Shown piece by piece: positions 51,512 through 61,797 of a stretch of 64,000 bases of DNA. How positions within the stretch are numbered: position 1 is the first letter of the stretch; every line of letters begins with the position of its first letter. This DNA is from Clostridium sp. GTDB taxonomy: Bacteria; Bacillota_I; Bacilli_A; Acholeplasmatales; Anaeroplasmataceae. Below the pieces are notes generated by a model. That model saw only the letters and a program-made list of their open reading frames with translations, was not told the DNA's origin and made no database searches. The DNA lies in contig CP091735.1 in assembly GCA_022010015.1 (NCBI GenBank), positions 1,116,001-1,180,000 of the forward strand, in the 5' to 3' direction. The position numbers were made by a program, and so were the translations under genes.

Positions 51512-51964
51512 ATGATTAAAATAGCTTTTTGTTTGTCATGGTAATATTTGCCGTTCACCTATGGCTGAATATTTATTTAATGATAAGATGAAAAAAATGA
51601 ATTTAGCTGATGAATTTAAAGCCTATTCCTTTGCTACATCTAGTGAAGAAATAGGAAATGGTATTTATCCGCCTGTTAAAAAAATCTTAAATAGTCTAAA
51701 TATTAATTGTAGTGATAAAAGAGCAATTAAATTAAAAAAAGCGATATGTATGATGAATATGATTATTTTATCGGTATGGATAATGAAAATATTTATAATA
51801 TGAAAAGATTATTTAATAATGAAAATAAGATATATTTATTAAGCTATTTTTAAGAATATTAATAAGGAAGTAGATGATCCTTGGTATACATCTGATTTTT
51901 TTATAGCTGTTATAAGGAAATAGATGATTATCTTAATTGTTTGATTAAATATTTAGTTGGATAG
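51512..51964 (+). CDS. Low-molecular-weight protein-tyrosine phosphatase, frameshifted
   Basis: About 150 residues. The P-loop VCHGNICRSPMAEYLF (one base to correct near 51532) is the CxGNxCRS phosphate-binding active site; DDPWYTSDF near the C-terminus carries the general-acid Asp (DPW/DPY). Removes phosphate from tyrosine, perhaps also arginine, in the cytoplasm. GGAAGTGA precedes the ATG. Breaks near 51740 and 51850. Terminator follows directly. Confidence 0.9.
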
Positions 51965-51986
51965 GAATATTAGCCTATCCTTTTTT
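51959..51986 (+). terminator. Terminator after the phosphatase gene
   Basis: GGATAGG/CCTATCC perfect stem, loop of eight, then six T. Confidence 0.85.
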
Positions 51987-52010
51987 ATATCATATAGTAA
52001 GGTGGATAAT

Positions 52011-52945
52011 ATGATATTAATAGACAAGGATCAAATTAGAAGAAATATAATGAGTATAAAGGGGACAAGGGATTTAATTTTTAGTTGTTAAGGATAATGC
52101 TTATGGCTTTGGTTTAACAAAAAAATAGCTAAAATTGCTTATGAATGTGGTGTTAATAAATTTGCTGTTATAAGTATAATGGAAGCAATAATATTAAGAA
52201 AGGCCTATAAGGATGTTTTTATTTTATTATTAGGTGTTGCACCTAAAAACTTTCAGGTATTAAAGGATTATAATATAACGGTTAGTATTTCTAGTTTAGA
52301 TGAATTTTATTTATTTGATAAGAATGATATAAAAAAATGCATCTTAAGCTTGATATGGGAATGAATCGCTTTGGATTCAAGAAAATGCCTAAGGATATTG
52401 TTAAATCTAATAATGTTACAGGTATTTATATGCATAGCCATTCGACAAATGAAAGAATTAATAATAAGCTAGCTAAAAGTTTTTTTATAATATGTGCAGT
52501 GATTATAATAAGCTTATGCATATAGGTGGAAGTGTAATGATTAATGCTATGAGTAGTTGTGCTTTAAGGGTTGGTTATTATATATATAAGGATGCTGTAT
52601 CGTTATATGGAAAGATAATTGCTATTAAAGAAATTGAAAAGGGGGAGGGTGTTGGGTATGAAAGCTTTTTTGTAGCAAGTCAAAGGACAAGAATAGGTAT
52701 ATGTAATATTGGCTATGCTCATGGGCTTTCAAGAAATCAAACAAATGCCTTTGTTTATATTAATGGTAGTAAGTATCAAATAATTGGAAATAAATGTATG
52801 GATTGTTGCTTTATATTAATTGATGAAAGTGTAGAAACTAAATAATGATGTTGAATTCTTAGGAAAGAACATTTCCCTAATAAAAATTTGCTAAAATGAA
52901 CAATAAAAAAATAGTTATGAGGCTTTGATTCAAATAATGAGATAG
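52011..52945 (+). CDS. alr: Alanine racemase-family protein, short, frameshifted
   Basis: PLP enzyme interconverting L- and D-alanine for peptidoglycan. MILIDKDQIRRNIMSIKGTR, then VVKDNAYGFGL with the PLP lysine (VVKANAYG in most), KLDMGMNRFGF, MINAMSSCALRVGYYIY, SQRTRIGICNIGYAHGLSRN and GNKCMDCCFILID are family blocks in the right order. The catalytic Tyr of the C-terminal domain (GYAHG: usually GYADG) aligns, with His for Asp. About 310 residues, shorter than the usual ~370; the C-terminal end is weak. AAGGTGG precedes the ATG. Breaks near 52080, 52120, 52330, 52480, 52840 and 52890. Confidence 0.8.
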
Positions 52946-53005
52946 CCGAATAAAATTCGGCAAATGCCGAATAAAATTCGAAAAAAACACATAATTCGTG
53001 GGAGT
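52946..53005 (+). repeat. Tandem palindromic repeat after alr
   Basis: GCCGAATAAAATTCGGC (stem GCCGAAT/ATTCGGC) is followed after four bases by a second partial copy GCCGAATAAAATTCG and a third ATTCG-containing piece. Function unknown; the first copy could end transcription but lacks a T run. Confidence 0.6.
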
Positions 53006-53059
53006 TCGACTTTAATAAATTAGTATAAAAAAAGACTTAAAATTAAATAAAATTCCAAT

Positions 53060-53073
53060 TGCAAACGTTTTCA
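53060..53073 (+). promoter_or_regulatory. CcpA (cre) site upstream of oppA
   Basis: TGCAAACGTTTTCA matches the cre consensus TGWAARCGYTWWCW at 13 of 14 places. It lies ~26 bp before a TATAAT (53099-53104), where bound CcpA would block the -35 region. This suggests sugar control of peptide uptake. Confidence 0.65.
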
Positions 53074-53098
53074 TATATACAAATAAAATTTTTTTGTG

Positions 53099-53104
53099 TA
53101 TAAT
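53099..53104 (+). promoter_or_regulatory. -10 box of oppA
   Basis: TATAAT 40 bp before the ATG; no good -35 at 17 bp. Confidence 0.55.
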
Positions 53105-53143
53105 AATAACCATAATAATTAGTTGAAAGGGAGCTGAATAATA

Positions 53144-55356
53144 ATGAATAAAAAAACTAAATTATTAATTCCGGCATTTGCAGCTTTAAGCGTACTTAGC
53201 TTAGCAAGCTGTAAAAAAAGGATGGTGCTGATGCATCAACATATAGAACATATTATACAGGTGAGTTTGAGACGCTAAACTATTTAAAATCTCAATCTGC
53301 CACAGACCATGAATTTACTGCAAACATTGTAGATGGTCTACTTGATACTGACCGTTTCGGTAAATTAACTCCAACATTAGCCAAGGCTGTTCCAGATGGT
53401 GTATATGATGAAACAACTGATACTACTGTTTTCGAGTTTGAAATTCGTGATGATGTAAACTGGTATACACAAGATGGAAAAGAATATGCTAAGATTACTG
53501 CACAAGACTGGATAACTACTGCAGAATACATCTTAAACCCAGCAAATGGTAGTGAAACAGCATATATGTGGGAAATGTTTATTAAGGGTGCAAGTGAGTG
53601 GAGTGCTGCCAAGGCAGTTACTAATACATTTACATCTGCAAGCCAAGAAGTTAACCTTGGTACAGAAAAAGAGCCAAAAATGTATACAGGTGATAAATAT
53701 GCTCAAAAACGTGGCTTTGCAAATTATGCTGAAGCTAAAGCAATGGTAGATGCTGGTATGCTTAATACTGTAGGTATTAAGGCTGATGGACAAAAGCTTA
53801 CATTTACTGTAATCGGAAATACTCCATATTTCACAACTGCTTTAAACTATACTCCATTCTATCCATCTAATGCACAATTCCTTCAAGATGAGGGTACTAC
53901 ATTTGGTGATGATTATAAGAATGTACTATATTGTGGCGCATATTTAATTTCTAGCCATGCAAATTCTTCTGAAATTGTTATGAAGGCTAATCCAAATTAT
54001 TATGACGCAGCTAATGTTAATATTAAGACTGTTAAGTGGACATATGCTAATGCTCAAAATACAGATTCTACAACATTAACTAGAACATTATTTGAAGCAA
54101 ATAACATCGATGGCTTTGCAGTTAACCAAAAGGATGAGCAAGGTTGGAAGAAGTATGTTGCTGGTGAAGATGGAACTGGTACACTTACTAGTCCAGTAAA
54201 TTCAAATACTTATACTGCAACTGGTACTTCAGCATTTGTTTATTGTTCATTCTGGAACTTCGATCGTAGTAAGACTGTTGCTGATCACAAGAAATATGGT
54301 TCAAATCATACAGCAGTATCTTATGCTAATACTCAAAAGGCTATAGCTAATAAGAACTTCCGTTTAGCTGTAACTCATGGTCTTGATTGGACTGAATATG
54401 TTAAGACTGTTTATGGTTATGGTTATGAATGGGCACATAAGGGATATACTCCAGCTAATCTAGCAACTTCATCTGAAGGTAAGGATTATACTACATACTT
54501 TGCTGATGTATATGCTAAGAAGAACCCAGTTTCAAAAGATTTAAGTCAAGATGACGCTTTCAAATATTTATATCCAAATAGTGATGCAGCTGATCAAAAG
54601 GATGTTGTTTACTCAAAATCTGTTGCAACTTCATATGCTGATCAAGCTTATGCTGAATTAAGCGCTCAAGGTGTTACATTCCCAGTACTTGTTGAAGTTC
54701 GTGGTTCATATTCAACTCAACAAGCTGCAACATTAGAAGAATTATTCGGTGCAGTATCTAAAGATGGTGCAAATGCTATTACAACATCTTCAGGTGTAGC
54801 ATTATTCGATTTCAAATTAGTTAATCCTACTCAAGAGAATTATACTGCTATGACTAATGCATATGCTTATGACTTCTTACCTTTAATGGGATGGGGCCCA
54901 GATTATGCTTATCCTCTAACTTATTTAAACACATTCGTTCTTGATGGAGATATGGTTTCTTATTTAGGATTCACTTCTGATAATGAAGATTTACAAAAAT
55001 CAATTCTTGGAGAATATGATTCATTGATTCAAGAAGCTAAGGCTTTACCTACAAACTCTAAGGAGCAATATGAGAAGTTTGCTGAAGCTGAATATAACCT
55101 ATTATATGAGAATGGTGCAATTATTCCAATGTTTAACCAAGCATCTACTAACGTATATGTTTCTAAGCTAGTTCCATATAGCCGTTTCCGTGGTGTAGTT
55201 GGTGTGTCAAACTATAAGTATAAGTTTGGTTATAAGGCTGATCATACAATCACACAAACTGAATTTAATGCATTAAGAGAAGCTTTCAAAACAGGCGATG
55301 CTGATAAGCTACAAAGTGCAATTAATGACGTAGTTTCTAACAAGTATGTTAAATAA
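53144..55356 (+). CDS. oppA: Oligopeptide ABC transporter, substrate-binding lipoprotein
   Basis: Family 5 solute-binding protein, ~736 residues. MNKKTKLLIPAFAALSVLSL then ASCKK: lipobox with Cys at residue ~23. One break at the A run right after the lipobox (about 53215); the rest is clean. Typical blocks: TGEFETLNYLKSQSATDHEF, ANIVDGLLDTD, FEIRDDVNWYTQDG, ITAQDWITTAEYIL, NKNFRLAVTHGLDW and PLMGWGPDYAYPLTYLNTF. AAAGGGAG precedes the ATG. It has its own promoter and terminator; permease and ATPase genes follow after a DUF3899 gene. The lack of A/T runs fits selection or chance in a highly expressed gene. Confidence 0.93.
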
Positions 55357-55364
55357 TTAGGTTT

Positions 55365-55397
55365 AGGAGCGTTATTATAAACGCTCCTTCTTTTTTT
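55365..55397 (+). terminator. Terminator after oppA
   Basis: AGGAGCGTT/AACGCTCCT perfect stem followed by T-rich tail. It would let oppA be made in excess over oppBCDF. Confidence 0.9.
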
Positions 55398-55419
55398 ATA
55401 TTATATTAAGGAGCATTAA

Positions 55420-55773
55420 ATGAGAAAAAAATTCAACAATTATACCTGTAATATTTATTTTAGCAATTTCAATAATTTTAGCGATATGTTTATTTTTTTA
55501 GTTGGTAAATTTTTCTCCTAATTATGAAAAATGGTGAGGAATTTAGACTTGTAAATGTTGTGTTTATGATTTCTTGTGTTGTTGATTTTTTATTTTATTG
55601 GGTTCGTATGCAGTCACGGAAAAATAAATTTTTTAAGTTAACAAGACAAACTAAAGAACCTGATTCTATTGAATATCAGGAATTTAAAAAGCGAACAAAG
55701 ATTATTCTTATATTTGTTATTATTACACTTTATTTTTATTGGTAATTTTTTTCAATTATTGAATTTTCTTTAA
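55420..55773 (+). CDS. DUF3899-type small membrane protein, frameshifted
   Basis: AAGGAGC precedes the ATG. MRKKFTIIPVIFILAISIIL is the first helix, then a second and, after FRLVNVVFMISCVVDFLFYW, a basic stretch (MQSRKNKFFKLTRQTKEPDS) and a final helix (ILIFVIITL). About 115 residues, the order of DUF3899 proteins, which have no known activity. Breaks at A/T runs near 55427, 55495, 55515 and 55735. Placed between oppA and oppB. Confidence 0.5.
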
Positions 55774-55826
55774 CAAATCATTGATTTAATCAATAAATTA
55801 TCTTTTTAATTATCCTTATTATATGA

Positions 55827-55832
55827 TATAAT
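55827..55832 (+). promoter_or_regulatory. -10 box ahead of oppB
   Basis: TGATATAAT (extended -10-like) about 57 bp before the GTG; the -35 is weak. Confidence 0.45.
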
Positions 55833-55888
55833 AAACGAAACATATATTTATCAATATATGAAATTAATACAAAAAGGAGAGATTTGAT

Positions 55889-57083
55889 GTGAGCAATCAA
55901 AATGAAAATCCTTCAACCGAAGTTATAAACCCGGAAGAAGAAAAGGGAGCAAATGTTTCATTCTTTAAGAAAATGGGAAATTTTTTCAAAATAATTGGCG
56001 TTTCAATTTATCGTTTTTTTAAGAATCCAACTGTTTTTATATTTTTAAGACGTATTGGATCTGCACTTATTACATTATTTTTTTAGTAGCAACTGTTGTA
56101 TTCTTATTACTTAGAATTATTCCTAAAGAGAATTATTTAAATACAGATGCTATGAATAAGATGTCAAGTGAGGCAGCAAAAGAGGTTTATCGTCAAACTA
56201 TTTATAAGAAATTTGGATTTGATAAGCCACTTATTGTACAGCTTGCTTATTTTTTTGGCGTGATATAATTCCAGTAATTCCTCATAGATATTGTTTGGAA
56301 TATAAGTTTGTTGATAATACATTTAGTGAGATGGTTTGTAAGCCTGGTGAGTCTAAGATATTCTGGATGTATTTAGGACAATCACAAATTCTTGAGAAGA
56401 ATAAGACTATTTGGGCAATTTTAGGCTCAAAGATGCCTATTTCTTTTGGTATCTCAATTATTTCTACTCTAATTACTTATATTATTGGCTATCCACTTGG
56501 TGTTATGATGGCTAAAAATAAGGGCAAACTTGTTGATAAGCTAGGAAATGGTTATATTATTTTAAGCTTAGCATTACCTTCTTTGGTATTTTATTGTATT
56601 ATTTGGTTATTATTTATGAAAATGGGTCTTGGAGCTACATTTTCACCATCTGAAAAGAATTATGCTGTATTAATTGGACCTATCTTTGCAATGGTATTCT
56701 TATCAGTACCTGGCCAAGCAATGTGGGTTCGTCGTTTTATGGTTGATGAGGGCGATGCTGATTATGTTAAGTTTGCAAGAAGTAAGGGCTTAAGTGAGAA
56801 TAGAATTATGTTTACTCACGTATTAAGAAACGCTGCTGTTCCTCTTGTAAGAAACTTCCCGGCAGCCTTTGTTGGATCTATTATAGGTTCATATTATGCT
56901 GAATCAGTTTGGAGTATTCCTGGAACTGGTCGTTTATTAATTACTGCTATGAATGCGCAAAAGCCTGATAACGAGCTTGTTCAAGGCTTGACTATTGTTT
57001 ACGCAGCAATTTCAATGATTGCCTTCTTACTTGGTGATATTGTTACTGTATTTGCTGACCCTAGAATTAAGCTTACGAAATAG
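55889..57083 (+). CDS. oppB: Oligopeptide ABC transporter permease OppB, frameshifted
   Basis: Inner-membrane channel subunit. GTG start at 55889 with AAGGAGAG upstream; the ATG four bases earlier reads straight into a stop. A ~50-residue cytoplasmic N-terminal extension (NQNENPSTEVINPEEEKG) precedes the first helix (RRIGSALITLFLVATVVFLL). Six helices; EAA-loop DADYVKFARSKGLSENRIMF and HVLRNAAVPLVRNF; ESVWSIPGTGRLL follows. Breaks at T runs near 56078 and 56258. Heads the oppBCDF operon. Confidence 0.93.
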
Positions 57084-57094
57084 GAGGTGCCAAA

Positions 57095-58076
57095 ATGGAA
57101 GAAAATAAAATTGATGATAAGGAACTTGATAGTAAGTTCGTATTTGCTGAAACCGATTATGAAGAATCAGAAAAAAAATTAGCTGTAGAGCCTTATTCAT
57201 ATTGGAAATCAGTTTTTTTAGAGTATTTATTCATAAGAAAAGTGCAATTGTTTCAATTATTATTATTGCTGTTTTTAAATTTTAATGGCTATAATTGTTC
57301 CTTTTTGTTACCCATCATGGTATGCTCAAACTAACATTTTAGCTTCATCAACTGGTGGTCGTCTTGTTGATGCTCCACCTTCTTGGAAACATTTATTTGG
57401 CTGTGATACATTGGGACGTGATTTATTTGTTATTCTATTTAAGAGGTATTAGAGTTTCACTTTCACTAGCTCTTGTTGTTTCATTAATTAATGCTTTTTT
57501 TGGTATTTTTAATTGGAATGGTTTGGGGTTATTTTTAGAAAGCTAGATCCAATTTTAATTGAAGTATATAATTTCTTTTGGAAATATTCCAAGTCTACTT
57601 TTTATATATGCTATTACTTACAATTTTAAATCAGGTTGGAGCAAATATTTGGGTTTCATTTATATTTGTTTTTAACTATTACTGGTTGGCTTGATATGGC
57701 TAGATTTATTCGTAATCAAATTATCATTATTAATGATCGTGAATATAATTTAGCATCTAAGACATTAGGAACACCTGCATTTAGAATTATTACTCATAAT
57801 TTATTGCCATCTATTTTTACCAGTAATTATTACTAATATTTCACTTGCAATTCCAAGTGCAATTAGTGCCGAAACATCATTATCATATTTTGGTGTTGGA
57901 CTAAAGGGTAATGCAATTGCCTTAGGACCAATTTTTAACTTGTGGTTATCAAAGCTGGATGTCACATCCGTGGGAGCTTTTATGGCCTACTGTTATTTTA
58001 GGATTAATTACTATTTCATTTTTATTTATTAGGACTTGCACTTAGTGATGCGCTTGACCCTAGATCACATCGATAG
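57095..58076 (+). CDS. oppC: Oligopeptide ABC transporter permease OppC, frameshifted
   Basis: Second permease. MEENKIDDKELDSKFVFAET is a cytoplasmic tail, then the first helix and PPSWKHLFGCDTLGRDLF, the LGTDxxGRD block of the family; RGIRVSLSLALVVSLINA, TGWLDMARFIRNQIIIINDR and EYNLASKTLGTPAFRIITHN (EAA-loop) follow, with ETSLSYFGVGLK after them; end ALSDALDPRSHR. Breaks near 57210, 57270, 57440, 57500, 57530, 57575, 57660, 57820, 57940, 57985 and 58025. AGGAGGTG precedes the ATG. Confidence 0.92.
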
Positions 58077-58087
58077 GAGGTATTCTC

Positions 58088-59191
58088 ATGGAAAAAGAAA
58101 AAGATACTGTTTCTGAAGAGATTCCAACTCTTCCTGAAAATGTTATTATTTCAATGCAAAATATTGTTGTTAAATTTATGGTTCGTGGCCGTGAATTAAC
58201 AGCAATTCGTAATGTAAATCTTGATGTTTATCGTGGTGAAACCTTAGCTATTGTTGGTGAATCTGGTTCTGGTAAATCAGTTATGACTAAAAACCTTAAC
58301 TGGTATGCTTGAATCTAATGGTAGAGTTGCTGATGGTCATATTTATTATGATGGCAAGGATTTAACTAAAAATGTTACTTTTAAGGATTGGGAAAGCATA
58401 AGAGGTAAGAAGATTGCAACTATTTTCCAAGACCCAATGACTTCACTTAATCCTCTTCGTCGAATTGGTTCACAAATTGCTGAAGTAATTAGAATTCATA
58501 GAGGCGCTTCGAAGGAAGAAGCTAAAATGGAAGCAATTGAATTATTAAAGCGTGTTGGTATTAAAGATGCGGAAAATAGATATAATGATTTCCCATTCCA
58601 ATACTCTGGTGGTATGCGTCAAAGAGTTGTTATTGCAATTGCTTTGCATGTCGTCCTGAAATATTAATCTGTGATGAGCCTACAACTGCACTAGATGTTA
58701 CTATTCAAGCTCAAATCATTGATTTGATTAAGGAATTAGCTAAAGAATATGGATTTACTGTATTATTTATTACCCATGACCTTGGTGTTGTTGCAAATGT
58801 TGCTGATAGGGTTGCTGTAATGTATTGTGGTCAAATTGTTGAAATTGGTACAGCTGATGATGTTTTCTATGATTCACGTCATCCATATACTTGGGGACTA
58901 CTTTCATCTTTACCACAGCTTGGTAAAAAGGGTGAGGATTTATATGCAATTCATGGTACGCCTCCTTCATTATATAATGAAATTAGAGGAGATGCCTTTG
59001 CTCAAAGAAATCCTTATGCTTTAGTTGTTGATTATATTGAGGAGCCACCTATGTTTAAGGTATCTGATACTCACTATGCTAAAACATGGTTATTACATCC
59101 ACGTGCTCCAAAGGTTCAAAGACCAGCAATTATTGATGAAATTCCAGAGCGTGTTAAAGAAATTTATACAGGAGGTAAGAACAATGGCTAA
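58088..59191 (+). CDS. oppD: Oligopeptide ABC transporter ATPase OppD, frameshifted
   Basis: Energises peptide uptake with OppF. Walker A GESGSGKSV (about 58258), Q-loop FQDPMTSLNPL, signature YSGGMRQR (about 58602), Walker B LICDEPTTALDVT (about 58665), switch ITHDLGVVANVADRVAVMYC, and the C-terminal oligopeptide-specific region HPYTWGLLSSLPQL and GTPPSLYN. Breaks near 58293 and 58648. The ATG has ATAGGAGG upstream, and the end overlaps oppF by eight bases. Confidence 0.95.
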
Positions 59192-60152
59192 AAAGATTGA
59201 TGAATATCCTGATACAATTGAAACTAAATCAGCTGATGGACGTGATATTTTATTATCTTTAAAGGATGTAGATATTCATTTCAAGGTTGGAAAGAAAATT
59301 GTTAAAGCTGCTAATCATATTACCTTTGATGTATATCGTGGTGAGACTTTTGGACTTGTTGGTGAATCTGGTTCGGGTAAGACTACTGTATCACGTGCAA
59401 TTTTAGGAATTAATCCTACAGTTCATGGTGCAATTTATTATGAAGGAAAGCGTATAAATTGCAAGCGTAGTAAAAAGGAAATTCTTGAAACAAAAAAGAA
59501 GATTCAAATGATTTTCCAAGATCCATCTGCAAGTTTAAATGAACGTGCAAATGTTGATTATATTATTTCTGAAGGATTATATAATTTCCATCTATTTAAG
59601 GATGAGGCTGAAAGAATTAGTAAGGTGGAAAAAGGCACTTGAAAGTGTTGGACTTTTACCAGAACATTTAAGTAGATATCCTCATGAATTTAGTGGTGGA
59701 CAGCGTCAAAGAATAGGTATTGCTCGTGCCCTTGTAATAGATCCTGAGCTAGTTTTTAGCTGATGAGCCTATTTCTGCACTAGATGTTTCAATTCGTGCT
59801 CAGGTTTTAAACCTATTAAAGCAATTACAAAATGATCGTAAGCTTACATATTTATTTATAGCTCACGACCTTTCAATTATAAAAATATATTTCTGATAGA
59901 ATCGCAGTTATGCATCAGGGATATATCGTAGAGATTGGTAAAGCTGAGGATATTTATAATATGCCAGTTCATCCATATACTCGTTCACTTCTAACAGCTA
60001 TTCCTCAGCCTGATCCAAGAAGTGAAAAAGAAAGAAAACGTGTTCCTTATAATAAGGGGGATCTTGATTATGAGGCATGTGAATATATTGAGGTTAAACC
60101 AGGACATTATGTTCTTTCTACAAAGGAATTAATTGAAGACTGGGTAAAATAA
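59184..60152 (+). CDS. oppF: Oligopeptide ABC transporter ATPase OppF, frameshifted
   Basis: Walker A GESGSGKTT (about 59362), MIFQDPSASLNERANV Q-loop region, signature FSGGQRQR (about 59690), Walker B VLADEPISALDVSIRAQVLN, switch IAHDLSIIKYISDRIAVMHQ, then HPYTRSLLTAIPQPDP typical of OppF. About 320 residues. GGAGGT precedes the ATG. Breaks near 59628, 59754 and 59880. Last gene of oppBCDF. Confidence 0.95.
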
Positions 60153-60156
60153 AAAA

Positions 60157-60735
60157 ATGTATTCATGGAAGATTAGCACAAAAATTCTTTTTGGTTTTTA
60201 CATTATTGATTTCTTAGTTTTTCCTTTTTAATATTTTTTTGACTTTTTGCGTTTGTTATGCTAGGAATGGCATTGTCATTTTAAAACCGAAGCCAAGGCT
60301 AGTAAAATGAATATTAAGTTTGTTCCTGCGTCTATAGTATATAAAGGCTATAGCGATAAATTTGATATTTCTACTGGAACTGCTGAAAATGTTTTTATTT
60401 CAGTTTTTATGATGAAAATGGTAATGATGCCATTAATAGTGTTGAATTAGCAACAAAATTTGTTAAACTAAATGATAAGAATGATAATTTAATAGGCATT
60501 TTAACATTATTATCGTCTATTCAATTTGTTGCTGCATTGTTTTTGATTTTTGTGGCAATTTATCAAAGACGTAACCCAACCTATACGCTTTTTGCGGTAG
60601 TAGGTAGTCTATTAAAATTTCTTGTTACATTTGGAATAACGTATTGGTTATATTTTTGTGGGACTAATATTAGAAATTATTGCTGTTATATTTATAATTA
60701 TGGATTATAAAAAAATAAAGGAAGAAAAACTATAA
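60157..60735 (+). CDS. Hypothetical membrane protein, frameshifted
   Basis: ATG five bases after the oppF stop, without a clear ribosome site. First helix in SWKISTKILFGFYIIDFLVF, then an extracellular-looking part (KFVPASIVYKGYSDKFDIST, VELATKFVKLNDKNDN) and three more helices (LIGILTLLSSIQFVAALFLI, TLFAVVGSLLKFLVTFGITY and a last one). About 190 residues. Breaks near 60230, 60240, 60285, 60400, 60650 and 60665. Unknown family; probably read with opp. Confidence 0.45.
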
Positions 60736-60786
60736 AATTATGCATCGAGATTTAATTTATAAAAAAAGTAAATTGGAGGTATTTTT

Positions 60787-61224
60787 ATGGTTACTATATA
60801 CACATCTAATAGTTCTGCTTCATGCAAGAAAGCAATTGATTGGTTAAATGAATATAATATTCCTTATAAGGAAATTAATATTTTCACTCAACCAATTACC
60901 AAAAAAAGATATTAAAAAAATGTTAGAAAAATACACCTAATGGCTTTGAAGATATTGTTTCAACAAGATCTAAAGCTATTGTTACTAATCATGTTGTAAT
61001 AGATGATATGTCTTTTAATGAGGCTTGTGATTTTTTGATTAATAATCCTAGTGCATTAAAAAGACCTATTCTTGTTGATGACAACAAGCTTCAGGTTGGT
61101 TATAACAATGAAGAAATAAGAACCTTTATTCCAAAGGAGCAAAGGATGAAAGCAGTATTTTCTTCTATAGATGATGCTGAATATAATTTAGCATATTCTA
61201 ATGGAATGGAAGAACTTTTTCTAA
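60787..61224 (+). CDS. Spx/ArsC-family protein with a single active-site Cys, frameshifted
   Basis: Spx binds the RNA polymerase alpha subunit and redirects transcription during thiol stress. MVTIYTSNSSASCKKAIDWL matches the Spx start, but the redox CxxC is SxxC here (Ser10, Cys13). Later NGFEDIVSTRSKA, ALKRPILVDDNKLQVGYNNE and EIRTFIPKEQR fit the family, including the RPI block of the ArsC fold. GGAGGT precedes the ATG. Breaks near 60900, 60925 and 61218. With the last corrected, the stop falls at 61224, just before a terminator. Could be an Spx paralogue (like MgsR) rather than the main Spx. Confidence 0.8.
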
Positions 61225-61231
61225 TAAAATT

Positions 61232-61257
61232 GAGTCGGGCTGTCCGACTCTTTTTTT
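61232..61257 (+). terminator. Terminator after the Spx-like gene
   Basis: GAGTCGG/CCGACTC perfect stem with five-base loop and T7. Confidence 0.9.
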
Positions 61258-61361
61258 CTTTAATTTAAATTATACAAGTTATTTTTATTAGGAAAATCAA
61301 AATAATTAATCAAGAAATTAATAATATTAATTAAATAATTAAGAAAAATTAATATTATATA

Positions 61362-61391
61362 TTGACATTATTAATTTTTTTGGTATATAAT
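61362..61391 (+). promoter_or_regulatory. Sigma-A promoter of the DUF2089 unit
   Basis: TTGACA (61362-61367), 18 bp with a T7 run, TATAAT (61386-61391). Upstream 61290-61360 is nearly pure A/T with repeated TTAAT/ATTAA blocks, possible regulator-binding repeats. Confidence 0.75.
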
Positions 61392-61416
61392 ATTAAGCAT
61401 AAGGAAGGTGAAATAA

Positions 61417-61797
61417 ATGAAAAGAAGAATTTTAGGAACTTGTCCTGTTTGTGATGCAAAGCTTTATGTAACAACTCTTACATGTAAGGAATGTAGTACA
61501 AGCATTAATGGTGAATTTAGCTTATCAAAGTTTGATTATTTACCATCAGAGCTTCAAGATTTTGCGTTAATATTCTTAAAAAATGCTGGCAACATTAAGG
61601 CTATTGAACGTGAAATGAATATTTCTTATCCGACGGTTAAGAAATATCTTGATGAGGTTATAAAAGGCTTGGGCTTTAATAATGTTGATTATGAGGCACC
61701 ACCTCTTACAAGAACTGACATTTTAAAAATGTTGAAGAATGGTGAAATTGATTTTGCTGAGGCTGAGGAAATGCTTAAGAAAATAGGTGAGGAATAA
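61417..61797 (+). CDS. DUF2089-family zinc-ribbon/HTH protein
   Basis: 126 residues, intact. The N-terminal zinc ribbon has two Cys pairs (CPVCDAKLYVTTLTCKECST), followed by LPSELQDFALIFLKNAGNIK, REMNISYPTVKKYLDEVIKG (helix-turn-helix) and a C-terminal GEIDFAEAEEMLKKI helix. In Bacillota the family stands next to DUF1700 and DUF4097 genes and probably acts as their regulator. GGAAGG precedes the ATG. TAA overlaps the next ATG. Confidence 0.9.
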   Translation: MKRRILGTCPVCDAKLYVTTLTCKECSTSINGEFSLSKFDYLPSELQDFALIFLKNAGNIKAIEREMNISYPTVKKYLDEVIKGLGFNNVDYEAPPLTRTDILKMLKNGEIDFAEAEEMLKKIGEE

